Origin: an uncultured Opitutia bacterium
GTDB lineage: Bacteria; Verrucomicrobiota; Verrucomicrobiia; Opitutales; Opitutaceae
Assembly: GCA_903896015.1 (NCBI GenBank)
Contig: CAITWF010000009.1
Location: 1 to 64,000 of the forward strand
Direction of reading: 5' to 3'
DNA length: 64,000 nucleotides
Position numbers and translations under genes: made by a program. Positions 32,270 to 40,616 of this stretch are shown piece after piece. Position 1 is the first letter of the stretch. Each line of letters begins with the position of its first letter. The notes under the pieces are model-generated. The model saw nothing but the letters and a program-made list of their open reading frames with translations, was not told where the DNA came from and did no database searches.

Positions 32270-34450
32270 CTACAGAAGTTCGCCCTGCCCGTCGCCCAGC
32301 GGCTTCACGCCGAGGAAACCTCCATATCGCTCAAGCCAATCGTCGAGCTTCTCCAAATAATAATCCGGATCATACGGCGCGGTCGCTATGTCGTAGAGCG
32401 AAAGCGCGCGGGCCCGCTGCCAGTCGCTCGTTTTGCCCTTCGCCTTCGCGGTGATGTAATACGACACGCGCTCGCCCATACGGGGACGCGGCGTCAGCTG
32501 CAAAGCGACTTCAGCGGACGCGCGCCGCGGCTTCTCGCCCTCGGCGATCAGTCGCTCATAGGCATCCGGCGCCTGATTCAGAGTTTCGCTCTTCGCGAGT
32601 TCAACCACTGGCACGCCGCGCACCGGGAGCCGCTTGCGATAATCTTCAATAAGCGCCACCGGTGATTCGGCCGAAGCGCCGACCAAGAACTTAATCATCT
32701 GGTCGCTGAGCGTCTTCAGAAACGGCTCCATGCCGCGCGAGCGCAACGCACTGCCCTTCAGCGTGATTTTCTTTCCGTCGTAGAGCGCGTAGTTCTTGGC
32801 CTTGTAGCACACCATGGCGGAGTAGCGCCCGTCGTATTCGAGTTCGATTCCGTCGGGCAGCGTCGGCGCGACGAGCGCAAGCAACGCCTCCGGCTTCGCA
32901 AAATAGCTTTCCGACGAGAGGTAGATTCCGTCCGTGTCGGCCTCGAGCAGCACGCACTCGTGCTTTCCAAATTCATCGATCAACTGCTGCAACAGCTCGC
33001 GGCCGCGTCGTGTGACTTCGGCGGCGAGTTCGCCATCGCCATAGCGCGCGGCCGAAAACCCCAGATAGCCGTAAAACGAGTTGATCAGAATTTTGAAATT
33101 TGCCTGCCGCGCCTGCGCCTCCGCTCGCTCCTCGGGCGCCGGCGCGCTGCGCGCGAGCAGCTTGTATTTCAGGCGATACTCGCGGAGCCGGCGCAAGAGC
33201 GGAATGAAGACGCCAAGCGAATCGCTCTTCGGATTTCGGCCGATGTTCAGCAGCAAGCTCGGATAAAGCGATGCCACGTCGAAATGCAGCACGTGCCGGA
33301 AGACGCCTTCTTGGAAACTTCGTGTGTAGCCGCCGTCGAACGGCGCGACCTCCTGCGACTGCGCCGGACACGACTGCCTCGCGTGGTAATACTCCTCAAG
33401 AAACAGCAGGTCGATTTTTGACGTCGCGCCGCGCAGCGTTGCCTCCTGCAGCAGCGTGGGAAAAGTCCGCGCCTGCTCAAAATACGTCGGCAACAACTGA
33501 TCGGCCAGCCCGCGCGTTTCACGGAGATCATCCTCAAGGTAGGCGCAGAACCGCGCCCGATCGCTCTTGAAGACGTCCTGAATCTTCGAGCCCTCGATGT
33601 AAGTCCGCTCCGCGCTGGCTTCCTCCGTGATGCCAAAATGCACCGCGACATCCTTCAGCCCATACGACGTAAGCTCACGCGTTGTGATGTCGTAGAGTTG
33701 CACCAGCAGATACGTGTCGATCACCGCGCGCCCGGGCAGATCGCAGCGCGGAAAATCGATCCACCGCTCGGCGACCTTGAGGCGCGAGTTGCGAAACGCC
33801 GCGCGCTGCCCGAAGCGCCCCCACGCAACCGACACCTTCAACCGGCGGCACCGCTGCCGCAGGTAATCGAGATCAAATTTGAAGATGTTGTGTCCCTCGA
33901 TCACATCCGGGTCGATCGCGGCAAGCGCGGTGTTGAATGACTCAAGGAGATTTCTCTCCGCGGCATCGGTCATCTCCTCAATCAGCAGCAGTTGGCTCTT
34001 TGCTCCGTTCCTCAAGCCGATCGCGAGGATGCGATCGGCGGGCCTCGCGGCGTCGGGAAATCCTCCGTCGGCCGACGTGGTCTCAATGTCGAGCTGGCAG
34101 CGCCGTAGTTGGGCGAAGCTCATCTCCTGAAAAAGCCGGCGGCGTGTTTGCAGTAGAAACTGGCTCTCCAACGGGCGAAGCACATCGGCGCCGCCCTCAC
34201 CTTTCATGCTCTTCACAAATTCATCGAAGCGCCCCAGACTCTCCGCATGCACGAGCCGATCGAACGGCGCCTCACCGTTGAGTCGCTCCAGCGTGAGTCC
34301 GTGCAAGTTGGCATCCGCCGGCGTGTCCGTCAGCCACGCGAACGGCCGGAACTTTTCGCTCCGTTCCTCGCGTCCGCCCTCTGCGGTCGCCACGCTCGTG
34401 TGGACACTTCCGGTCTCGTCCACCCAGACGCCACAGAGCGAGCCGGTCAT
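32270..34450 (-). CDS. Family B DNA polymerase with 3'-5' exonuclease
   Basis: The 726-residue product keeps every diagnostic motif. Exonuclease motifs are LDIETTSADGG (Exo I), GHNIFKFDLDYL (Exo II) and YLEDDLRE (Exo III). Polymerase motifs are DVASLYPSLLLN, ILINSFYGYLGF and EADTDGIYLS, plus KGSALRSRG. It is shorter than E. coli Pol II (783). It probably acts in repair or damage-tolerant synthesis, since bacterial replication normally uses family C. The four-helix membrane protein gene lies 13 bp upstream in the same direction. Confidence 0.92.
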   Translation of the reverse strand: MTGSLCGVWVDETGSVHTSVATAEGGREERSEKFRPFAWLTDTPADANLHGLTLERLNGEAPFDRLVHAESLGRFDEFVKSMKGEGGADVLRPLESQFLLQTRRRLFQEMSFAQLRRCQLDIETTSADGGFPDAARPADRILAIGLRNGAKSQLLLIEEMTDAAERNLLESFNTALAAIDPDVIEGHNIFKFDLDYLRQRCRRLKVSVAWGRFGQRAAFRNSRLKVAERWIDFPRCDLPGRAVIDTYLLVQLYDITTRELTSYGLKDVAVHFGITEEASAERTYIEGSKIQDVFKSDRARFCAYLEDDLRETRGLADQLLPTYFEQARTFPTLLQEATLRGATSKIDLLFLEEYYHARQSCPAQSQEVAPFDGGYTRSFQEGVFRHVLHFDVASLYPSLLLNIGRNPKSDSLGVFIPLLRRLREYRLKYKLLARSAPAPEERAEAQARQANFKILINSFYGYLGFSAARYGDGELAAEVTRRGRELLQQLIDEFGKHECVLLEADTDGIYLSSESYFAKPEALLALVAPTLPDGIELEYDGRYSAMVCYKAKNYALYDGKKITLKGSALRSRGMEPFLKTLSDQMIKFLVGASAESPVALIEDYRKRLPVRGVPVVELAKSETLNQAPDAYERLIAEGEKPRRASAEVALQLTPRPRMGERVSYYITAKAKGKTSDWQRARALSLYDIATAPYDPDYYLEKLDDWLERYGGFLGVKPLGDGQGELL

Positions 34451-34463
34451 GAGACGAGCGCGC

Positions 34464-34820
34464 TTAGGAACTGAAGGGTTTCACGTAAACCATCGCCACC
34501 GCCGTGATCGCGAGCGCGAGTGCGACGAGCATGAGCAGGTTGGCCGCGTCGCGCTTGCGGTAGGCGACACCCGACAGCGCCGACAGCCCAAGCCAGCACA
34601 CAAGCTTGATCGCGATCCAGGCGAAGAAATGGAAACTGTAGACGCCCTGCCAAAGGCGGACGCCGGTCAGGAGCACGAGCAGGCTCCCAATCCCCGTAAT
34701 CATCAGCACGCGCTTGCGCGTCTCCGGTGCGCCAGCAAAGGCGAAAAACGTGTAGGCGAGCAGCACAAGCACCGAGGAGACGTGCAGGACGTGAAGCGTG
34801 TCGAGTTCGTGGGGATTCAT
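34464..34820 (-). CDS. Small membrane protein with four helices
   Basis: The 118-residue product has four predicted transmembrane segments at about 12-30, 38-58, 65-85 and 94-113. It has a His-rich N-terminus (HELDTLHVLHV) and another His-Phe-Phe segment between helices 2 and 3. The layout loosely recalls SirB-like or heme-handling small membrane proteins, but I cannot assign a family. It lies upstream of the polymerase gene in the same direction. Confidence 0.72.
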   Translation of the reverse strand: MNPHELDTLHVLHVSSVLVLLAYTFFAFAGAPETRKRVLMITGIGSLLVLLTGVRLWQGVYSFHFFAWIAIKLVCWLGLSALSGVAYRKRDAANLLMLVALALAITAVAMVYVKPFSS

Positions 34821-34912
34821 GGGAAAGATTCGAAAGTTAAAGTGACACCCCGCCTGTGCCGTGCGCTCAAAGGCTCAAGACCTTTTTAGGTTAAGGTGGG
34901 CGCCTCCTCCGC

Positions 34913-34927
34913 AGCGTCTGCTTTCCG
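34913..34927. repeat. Second copy of a short intergenic sequence
   Basis: AGCGTCTGCTTTCCG repeats, with one mismatch, the AGCGTCTGCTTCCCG stretch inside the inverted repeat at 8473-8530. The remaining 34821-35065 gap holds no gene I can support. Confidence 0.35.
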
Positions 34928-35065
34928 ATGGACGGCCTAGCATCTTCCGCGACGGTTTCAGCTCCCGTAATAATTCTAAGGCAAAGAGCAGTTATTAAAA
35001 CGCCTCGAACACTGCAGGGTGTCAGTGCCCACGGTAGGTCGCACCCGCCCGCCGTCAAACGCGAA

Positions 35066-35527
35066 TCACGATTCCAAGATGCTCGAATCAAGATGCTGAA
35101 TAATCAGCTCCTGCACCGTCGCCAGAAACAGATAACACGTGAACGCTTTACGAAGCGGCTCGTCGAGCGTGGTCATATCCACATCGCCGGTCTCAAGCGA
35201 CTCGTCACCGAGCGGCTTCAGGTAGCGCTCGCGCAGCCGCAGCCGCACCGCGGCGCACGCGCGCACAATGCTTTCCGCGTTGTCTTCGTCGAAAGCAACC
35301 ACGCCCTCGCGGAAAAACTCGTCGTCAAATAACCCAAGCAGCGCGTGCACGTCGTCGTTCTGCGCGCTGAGCAGTTCGCCCGTCCAAGCATCCGCGAACT
35401 CCGGATCGAGGTCGGTCAGCGCGAGCGGCGCGGCGAGATTCTTCTTCAACCCATCCGCCAGCTCCCGAATCACGTCGAGCAGCGGCGCGACAATCGGGAG
35501 CGCTAGTTTGACCTCAATGCGTTTCAT
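35066..35527 (-). CDS. ClpS-linked acidic helical protein (DUF2017-like)
   Basis: The 153-residue product starts at the ATG at 35527, inside the end of clpS (14-nt overlap). It is strongly acidic and mostly helical, with EPLRKAFTCYLFLATVQELIIQHL near the C-terminus. A gene of this kind (DUF2017) follows clpS in Actinobacteria, which is the main reason for the name. The tight overlap implies translational coupling and a possible role in Clp adaptor function or N-end-rule degradation, but this is inference. Confidence 0.7.
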   Translation of the reverse strand: MKRIEVKLALPIVAPLLDVIRELADGLKKNLAAPLALTDLDPEFADAWTGELLSAQNDDVHALLGLFDDEFFREGVVAFDEDNAESIVRACAAVRLRLRERYLKPLGDESLETGDVDMTTLDEPLRKAFTCYLFLATVQELIIQHLDSSILES

Positions 35528-35813
35528 CGGGTTCAAGGATCGCGGTGAGATGCCATTGTTGCAGCGTGAACGCATACGCCTCCGCCTTCTCGCGCAGCCC
35601 GCTCCACACGATCGATCGCCCCTGCTCGTGGACTTCGAGCATGTGTTTGCGCGCGGTCTGCTCGTCGAAGCCGAAGACCTTTTTGAACACGAGCACCACG
35701 TAGGACATGAGATTAACGGGATCGTTGAGCACGACGACACGCCAGACACCCTCCAGCCGCAACTCGGTGACGGCGTGGGTGGATGGTGACGTTTGCTCGT
35801 GCTCGTCCGACAT
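35514..35813 (-). CDS. clpS: ATP-dependent Clp protease adaptor
   Basis: The 99-residue product shows the ClpS core: WRVVVLNDPVNLMSYVV, the N-degron pocket segment, and the MLEVHEQGRSIVWSG helix, ending with AEAYAFTLQQW. It delivers substrates with destabilising N-terminal residues to ClpAP. It lies 7 bp after proS and overlaps the DUF2017-like gene, forming a proS-clpS-DUF2017-like operon. Confidence 0.95.
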   Translation of the reverse strand: MSDEHEQTSPSTHAVTELRLEGVWRVVVLNDPVNLMSYVVLVFKKVFGFDEQTARKHMLEVHEQGRSIVWSGLREKAEAYAFTLQQWHLTAILEPDETH

Positions 35814-35820
35814 GATGCGA

Positions 35821-37593
35821 TCAGGCGTTTGCTTTGCTCTGCGCCTCGGCCACGGCGGCAGTGATGCGCGCCTCGATTTCGGCGAGCGGAACCTTGGCAA
35901 CGTCTTTCGACGTGCGCCACTTCAGTTCGACGATCCCTTCCTTGAGGCCTTTGCCGCCAATCGTGAGCCGAAGCGGAACACCGACGAGATCGGCGTCCTT
36001 GAATTTCACGCCTGGCCGCTCGGCTCGATCATCGATCAACACGTCGGCGCCCGCGCGTTCGGCGGCGCCGGCCAGTTTCTTCGCGAGGTCCATCGCCTCC
36101 GGCAGCTGAGGATCCAGCACGCACACCAGCACGTGAAACGGTGCGCTGTTCCAAGGCCAGACGATGCCGTCCGCATCGTGACACTGCTCAATCACCGCTT
36201 GCAGCGTCCGGCCGACGCCGATCCCATAGCAGCCCATCACCATCGGATGCGACTGCTTCTGATCGTCGGTGAAAACGGCGCCGTATTTTTCGGAGTATTT
36301 GGTGCCGAGCTTGAAGATGTGCCCCACCTCAATGCCGCGCTTCACCTGCAGCGGTTGGCCCGACTTTACGTCCGGCTCGCCCGCGCGCACGCGCCGGAAG
36401 TCGCCGAATTTCGTGATCGCGAGATCGCGGACGACGTTGACGTGACGGAGGTGGAAACCGTCCTTGTTCGCGCCGGTCGTGCCGTTGCCGACGAGCCGGA
36501 TGGCGTGATCGGCGAACACACCGACGAGCGCCGCCGCGTCCTTGATCGTGCCTTTGACCGCCCCGAGGCTGCCCGGTTTTGCGCCCATGACAGGCTCGAT
36601 CTCATCCGGCGTCGCCGGACGAAACAGCGTGAAGCCCAGCGAGCCCAGCTTCGCCTCTTCGAGTTCATCGCAACCGCGCAGGATCACGGCGAACGGTTGG
36701 CCATCACCCATATAGATGAGCGTCTTGAACTGCTTGTCAGCCGCCACCGAGTAAGGCGCTGCCTCGAGCGCGGCGATCGTCACGACGCCCGGCGTGGCAA
36801 ATTCCTCGAGCACGCCTTCCGGCGTCGCATCCCTCAAGTCGCCCGGCACAATCGCACTGGTGGCCTTTTCTCGATTAGCCGCGTAGCCGCTCGCCTCGTT
36901 GTAAATCACGTCATCGTCGCCGATTTCGGCGGGCACCATGAACTCGTGCGAAAAGCTTCCGCCCATCACGCCCGTGTCTGCCTCGACCGCGATCGCGTGG
37001 ATGCCGATGCGTTTAAAGAACGCCTCGTAGGCCGCCTTCATCGCGAGGTAGCTCTTGATCGCATGATCGTCGTCCACGTCGAATGAGTAGGCGTCCATCA
37101 TGACAAACTCCCGCGCGCGCATCAGCCCGTAGCGCGGACGGATCTCATTGCGGAATTTCGTGCCGATCTGGAAAAAATTCTTCGGCAGATCGCGATAGCT
37201 CGTAATCTCGGTCTTCACGAGCGGCGTGATCACTTCCTCGTGCGTCGGCCCGAGCACGAACTCCGGCTCTTTGCTCCGGCCGCGACCGGCACCAGCAGTA
37301 TCGGTGCGAAACATGATTTCGCGCGCGGCTGCCCAGCGCGGACCTTGTTCCCAATTTTCCGCCGGGTGCATGTGCGGCATCGACAGCTCGATGCCACCGC
37401 CGCGCTCAATCTCCTCGCGACAAATCTGCGAGAGCTTCTGCATCACGCGCAGCCCGAGCGGCAGATAGGTGTAGAGCCCGCCACTCAACTTGCGCACGAG
37501 TCCCGCGCGCACGAGGAGCTTGTGCGAAGCGATCTCGGCGTCAGCCGGGCTTTCTTTCAATGTCGGGATAAAATACTGCGACCAGAATTTCAT
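35821..37593 (-). CDS. proS: Prolyl-tRNA synthetase (bacterial type)
   Basis: The product has 590 residues from the ATG at 37593 (MKFWSQYFIPTLKE), matching the class II bacterial-type enzyme. The N-terminal part has GGLYTYLPLGLRVMQKL (motif 1 region), then YRDLPKNFFQIGTKFRNEIRPR (motif 2), an INS-type editing insertion (about 220-400) and GCYGIGVGRTLQA (motif 3), ending in an anticodon-binding domain (about 490-590). It charges tRNA-Pro. Confidence 0.97.
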   Translation of the reverse strand: MKFWSQYFIPTLKESPADAEIASHKLLVRAGLVRKLSGGLYTYLPLGLRVMQKLSQICREEIERGGGIELSMPHMHPAENWEQGPRWAAAREIMFRTDTAGAGRGRSKEPEFVLGPTHEEVITPLVKTEITSYRDLPKNFFQIGTKFRNEIRPRYGLMRAREFVMMDAYSFDVDDDHAIKSYLAMKAAYEAFFKRIGIHAIAVEADTGVMGGSFSHEFMVPAEIGDDDVIYNEASGYAANREKATSAIVPGDLRDATPEGVLEEFATPGVVTIAALEAAPYSVAADKQFKTLIYMGDGQPFAVILRGCDELEEAKLGSLGFTLFRPATPDEIEPVMGAKPGSLGAVKGTIKDAAALVGVFADHAIRLVGNGTTGANKDGFHLRHVNVVRDLAITKFGDFRRVRAGEPDVKSGQPLQVKRGIEVGHIFKLGTKYSEKYGAVFTDDQKQSHPMVMGCYGIGVGRTLQAVIEQCHDADGIVWPWNSAPFHVLVCVLDPQLPEAMDLAKKLAGAAERAGADVLIDDRAERPGVKFKDADLVGVPLRLTIGGKGLKEGIVELKWRTSKDVAKVPLAEIEARITAAVAEAQSKANA

Positions 37594-37675
37594 GAAGTCG
37601 GCCAACGAAACAGTCCCCGCTGGCCGGCGCAAATTTATTTGCGAGCGCGCGCCGGGCTCGAGTTAATCACCACCC

Positions 37676-38287
37676 ATGTCCGCTGCACCGTCGTCCCGCA
37701 AACCCTGGCCCATGAAGTGGGTCGTCGTCGCGATCATCGCGGTCATCGTCCCCTATACCTTCCTGACCCTTTACTACCGGAAACCCGGCAAGGCGTTCGA
37801 GCCCTACCACGACATGCAGGACCGCGCGAATACCCTGCGCCTCCTCTCCGCCGGCTTTCAACGGGTCTCGCTCGCCGCCGCGCGCCCCGCCGATCCGATT
37901 CATGGCGCAACCGTCCCAACCACCTCCGCACCCGGCGGCGTGCCGGACGCGTTGCGCGCCACCCTCGTGATCACGCCGCTGCTTCCCGCCGAAATCCTCA
38001 GTGTCTCCGCCGCGCCGAGCACACCGGCAAACGCGTCCTACGCGATTCCGTTCACATGCACCGTTCCTGACAACAAAGAGCAGTTGGGCGGCGCCGAACT
38101 CTATCTTAAGGGCGACGAAGTTTGGATCACGCCGAATTTCGAGCGGCTCACCGGCGGGCTGATCGCCCGCAGTCGCGAGAATTTGATTCTGCTCACCGTG
38201 CCGCCCGCGACACTCAAGCCCGGTCATTACCGCGTGACCCTCGTCGGTCAGACCGCCTCGCGCACGTGGACACTGCAAGTGCATTGA
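37676..38287 (+). CDS. Membrane-anchored protein of unknown function
   Basis: The 203-residue product has a single N-terminal membrane helix (about 14-33) after a short basic cytoplasmic start, then an extracytoplasmic beta-rich domain ending in PGHYRVTLVGQ...WTLQVH. The architecture recalls an anchored Ig-like domain. It is divergent from proS and lies 43 bp before argA, with which it may be co-transcribed. No family recognised. Confidence 0.72.
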   Translation: MSAAPSSRKPWPMKWVVVAIIAVIVPYTFLTLYYRKPGKAFEPYHDMQDRANTLRLLSAGFQRVSLAAARPADPIHGATVPTTSAPGGVPDALRATLVITPLLPAEILSVSAAPSTPANASYAIPFTCTVPDNKEQLGGAELYLKGDEVWITPNFERLTGGLIARSRENLILLTVPPATLKPGHYRVTLVGQTASRTWTLQVH

Positions 38288-38330
38288 CGCGCCGCCGCGC
38301 ATCGTCGACAACTGCGCGCCCAATCCATCG

Positions 38331-39668
38331 ATGAGCAACGGCAACGGCCAACCCACTCCGCCTCTTGCGGCCACCGCGACGACGATCAAGCCCACGGACC
38401 TCCGCGGGATCCTGCAATACGTCCCGCGCTTTCGTGGTCAGATCTTCGTCATTGCGATCGATGGCGCGATCGTGGCCGATGAAAATTTTTCGAACCTCCT
38501 CGTCGACATCGCCGTCCTCCGGTCGCTCGCGATCAAAGTCGTGCTCGTCCACGGCATCGGGCTCCAAATCCAGGAACTTTCCACGACGCGCAACATCCCG
38601 ATCACGAACACCGATGGTACCGGCGTGACCGACGCCGCCACGCTCGATCTCGCGATTCGCGCTTCGTCACGCGTCTCGCACGCGCTCGTCGAGGGCCTCA
38701 CGCAAAACGGCCTGAAATGTGCGACCACGAATTCCGTGCGGGCGCTCCCGACCGGCATCATCCGTGGCGTCGATCAGCAGTTCACCGGCAAGGTCGAGCG
38801 CATCGACAAGGATTTCCTCGGTTCGCTCATTGAACAGCAGATCGTGCCCGTGCTCTCGCCGATCGGTTTCGGCCCCGACGGTCGCTCGCTGCGCGTGAAC
38901 TCGGATCTCCTTGCCGCCGAACTCGCGGAGGCGTTGCGCGCCACCAAGATCATTTATCTCGCCCCGCAACTCGGCCTCGAAATCGACGGCAAGGTGCGCC
39001 GCGAAATCTCGATCGATGCGCTGAAAAAGGTCCTCGCCGATCACCCCGATCAGCTCGCCGATGCCAGCCGCAGCAAAGCCGAAAACGCCATCAAGGCGAT
39101 CGAAACAGGGACGCCGCGCGTGCACATCCTCGATGGCCGCGTCTTCGACGGCCTGCTCAACGAAATTTTCTCCAACGACGGCGTGGGCTCACTCGTCTAC
39201 GGCAACGATTACCAGCAAATCCGCCAGGCGCGGAAGGGCGACGTGCGCCTAATCTACAATCTCACGCGCAGCGCCGTCCGGCGCGAAGAACTCATCCATC
39301 GCACGCAGCAAGCGATCGAAAAGAACATCGATCAGTTCTTCGTGTTTGAGGTGGACGAGAACATCATCGCAGTCGTCACGCTCTACTTTTATCCGGACAA
39401 GCCGCTACTCGCAGAGGTCGGCTCGCTTTACGTCATGCCGTTTTACCACAACCGCGGCATCGGTAAGAAGATGGTCGAATACGCCTGCATGCAGGCCACG
39501 GAGCGCGGCGTGAAAACTATTATCGCGCTATCGACGCAGAGCTTCGGCTTTTTCTCGAACGTCATGCAGTTCGAGGAGACGACGAAGGAAATTCTCCCCG
39601 AAGCGCGGCTAAAACTCTACGATGAGAGTGGCCGCAATGCGAAGGTGTTGGTGAAACAACTCGGCTGA
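38331..39668 (+). CDS. argA: N-acetylglutamate synthase (ArgA type)
   Basis: The 445-residue product joins an amino-acid-kinase-like domain (about 20-290; VVLVHGIGLQIQ, VLSPIGFGPDG) to a C-terminal GNAT domain (about 300-440; GSLYVMPFYHNRGIGKKMV). This is the classical ArgA arrangement and length. It makes N-acetylglutamate from acetyl-CoA and glutamate, the first arginine-biosynthesis step, and is usually feedback-inhibited by arginine through the kinase-like domain. Confidence 0.95.
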   Translation: MSNGNGQPTPPLAATATTIKPTDLRGILQYVPRFRGQIFVIAIDGAIVADENFSNLLVDIAVLRSLAIKVVLVHGIGLQIQELSTTRNIPITNTDGTGVTDAATLDLAIRASSRVSHALVEGLTQNGLKCATTNSVRALPTGIIRGVDQQFTGKVERIDKDFLGSLIEQQIVPVLSPIGFGPDGRSLRVNSDLLAAELAEALRATKIIYLAPQLGLEIDGKVRREISIDALKKVLADHPDQLADASRSKAENAIKAIETGTPRVHILDGRVFDGLLNEIFSNDGVGSLVYGNDYQQIRQARKGDVRLIYNLTRSAVRREELIHRTQQAIEKNIDQFFVFEVDENIIAVVTLYFYPDKPLLAEVGSLYVMPFYHNRGIGKKMVEYACMQATERGVKTIIALSTQSFGFFSNVMQFEETTKEILPEARLKLYDESGRNAKVLVKQLG

Positions 39669-39690
39669 CGCGGGGTCGCAGTTGGGCGCC

Positions 39691-40092
39691 ATGCCCCGCT
39701 GCGCTGCCTCCGCCGCCCTGGTTTTTGCGCTAATCGCTCTGAGCGCTGAAGCGGAAGAAGCGAGCGCCGCACCGAAGAGCGCGCTGCGACAGTTCATGCG
39801 CGACACAGCTAAATCGAAAATCAACGACGCTAAGCCCGAAGAGCTCACGCCACCGCAAACGGCTCCCACCAACGCAGAACCGCTAAGGATGGCTCCGTTC
39901 GTCGTAGAGGAGAAGCGGGCACGGAAGCTCGTCGGGATTGAAGAGGAAATGCGAAAGCAAAACGGACTGGAGTCGCACGCACTCTACCACACTGAATTTA
40001 AGGGAAAAGTTAGGCTGGAGATCGGCCTGGCTCCGGAGCCAGGCGGCAAAGGCGGGGGCTTTTCCTTACCTTTGCTACGGCTCTCCTGGTAG
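39691..40092 (+). CDS. Small exported protein of unknown function
   Basis: The 133-residue product, from the ATG at 39691, has a signal peptide (about 1-21). A charged linker follows, then MAPFVVEEKRARKL, a phrase seen in several Opitutaceae exported proteins. The last 25 codons overlap a 20-bp perfect palindrome (40025-40044), so the C-terminus may reflect insertion of an extragenic repeat rather than selected protein sequence. Confidence 0.55.
   Translation: MPRCAASAALVFALIALSAEAEEASAAPKSALRQFMRDTAKSKINDAKPEELTPPQTAPTNAEPLRMAPFVVEEKRARKLVGIEEEMRKQNGLESHALYHTEFKGKVRLEIGLAPEPGGKGGGFSLPLLRLSW
40025..40044. repeat. Perfect 20-bp palindrome (REP-like)
   Basis: The sequence GCCTGGCTCCGGAGCCAGGC is fully self-complementary. 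An imperfect outer arm pair (about 40002-40009 with 40059-40067) could extend it into a longer stem. Its CCTGGCTCCG half also forms the hairpin at 43-60. It lies inside the 3' end of a small open frame. Confidence 0.55.
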
Positions 40093-40107
40093 CGAGCACT
40101 CCCGAGT

Positions 40108-40569
40108 TCAGCCCTTCACTTCCACCACCACCTGCACCTCGACGGTCGTGCCGCGGGGCAGGCCGTTGGTCGCGACGGCGGCGCGGGCGTGTTTGCCGGC
40201 TTCGCCGAAAACTTTCACCAGCAGATCGCTCGCGCCGTTGATCACCGCGGGGCTGTCGCTGAAACCGTCGACCGCGTTGACGAAGCCGTTGACCATCACG
40301 ACGCGCGTCACCTGATCCAGCGAGCCGACGGCGGCCTTGATGTTGGCAAGCGTATTGAGGATGCAGATTTCGGCGGCTTTTTTCGCGGTTTCGATCGTCT
40401 GCTCCTTGCCGACCTGGCCGACATGCGTCTGCTGGCCGTTGAACACCGCTATCGTCCCGGCGCAGAAGAGCAGGTTGCCCGTGCGCACGGTAGGCACGTA
40501 GCTGCCGGCAGCGGCGGGCGGATTCGGGAGCGTGAGGCCGAGGGCGGCGAGTTGGGCTTCGGGATTCAT
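40108..40569 (-). CDS. RidA-family protein (COG0251)
   Basis: The 153-residue product starts at the ATG at 40569. The fold markers are LLFCAGTIAVFNGQ, an ICILNTLANIKAAVGSLDQVTRVVMVNGFVN block and the C-terminal ARAAVATNGLPRGTTVEVQVVVEV with the conserved Arg of imine deaminases. It belongs to the longer RidA-like subgroup with an N-terminal extension. It probably hydrolyses reactive enamines or imines. Confidence 0.92.
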   Translation of the reverse strand: MNPEAQLAALGLTLPNPPAAAGSYVPTVRTGNLLFCAGTIAVFNGQQTHVGQVGKEQTIETAKKAAEICILNTLANIKAAVGSLDQVTRVVMVNGFVNAVDGFSDSPAVINGASDLLVKVFGEAGKHARAAVATNGLPRGTTVEVQVVVEVKG

Positions 40570-40616
40570 GGGGAAAGTAAAAACGACAATGTTCGCAAAA
40601 GACACGCGCGAAAATT

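Noticed and set aside
35707-37086. 459-codon plus-strand frame opposite proS and clpS
   Set aside because: Shadow of two confidently assigned genes.
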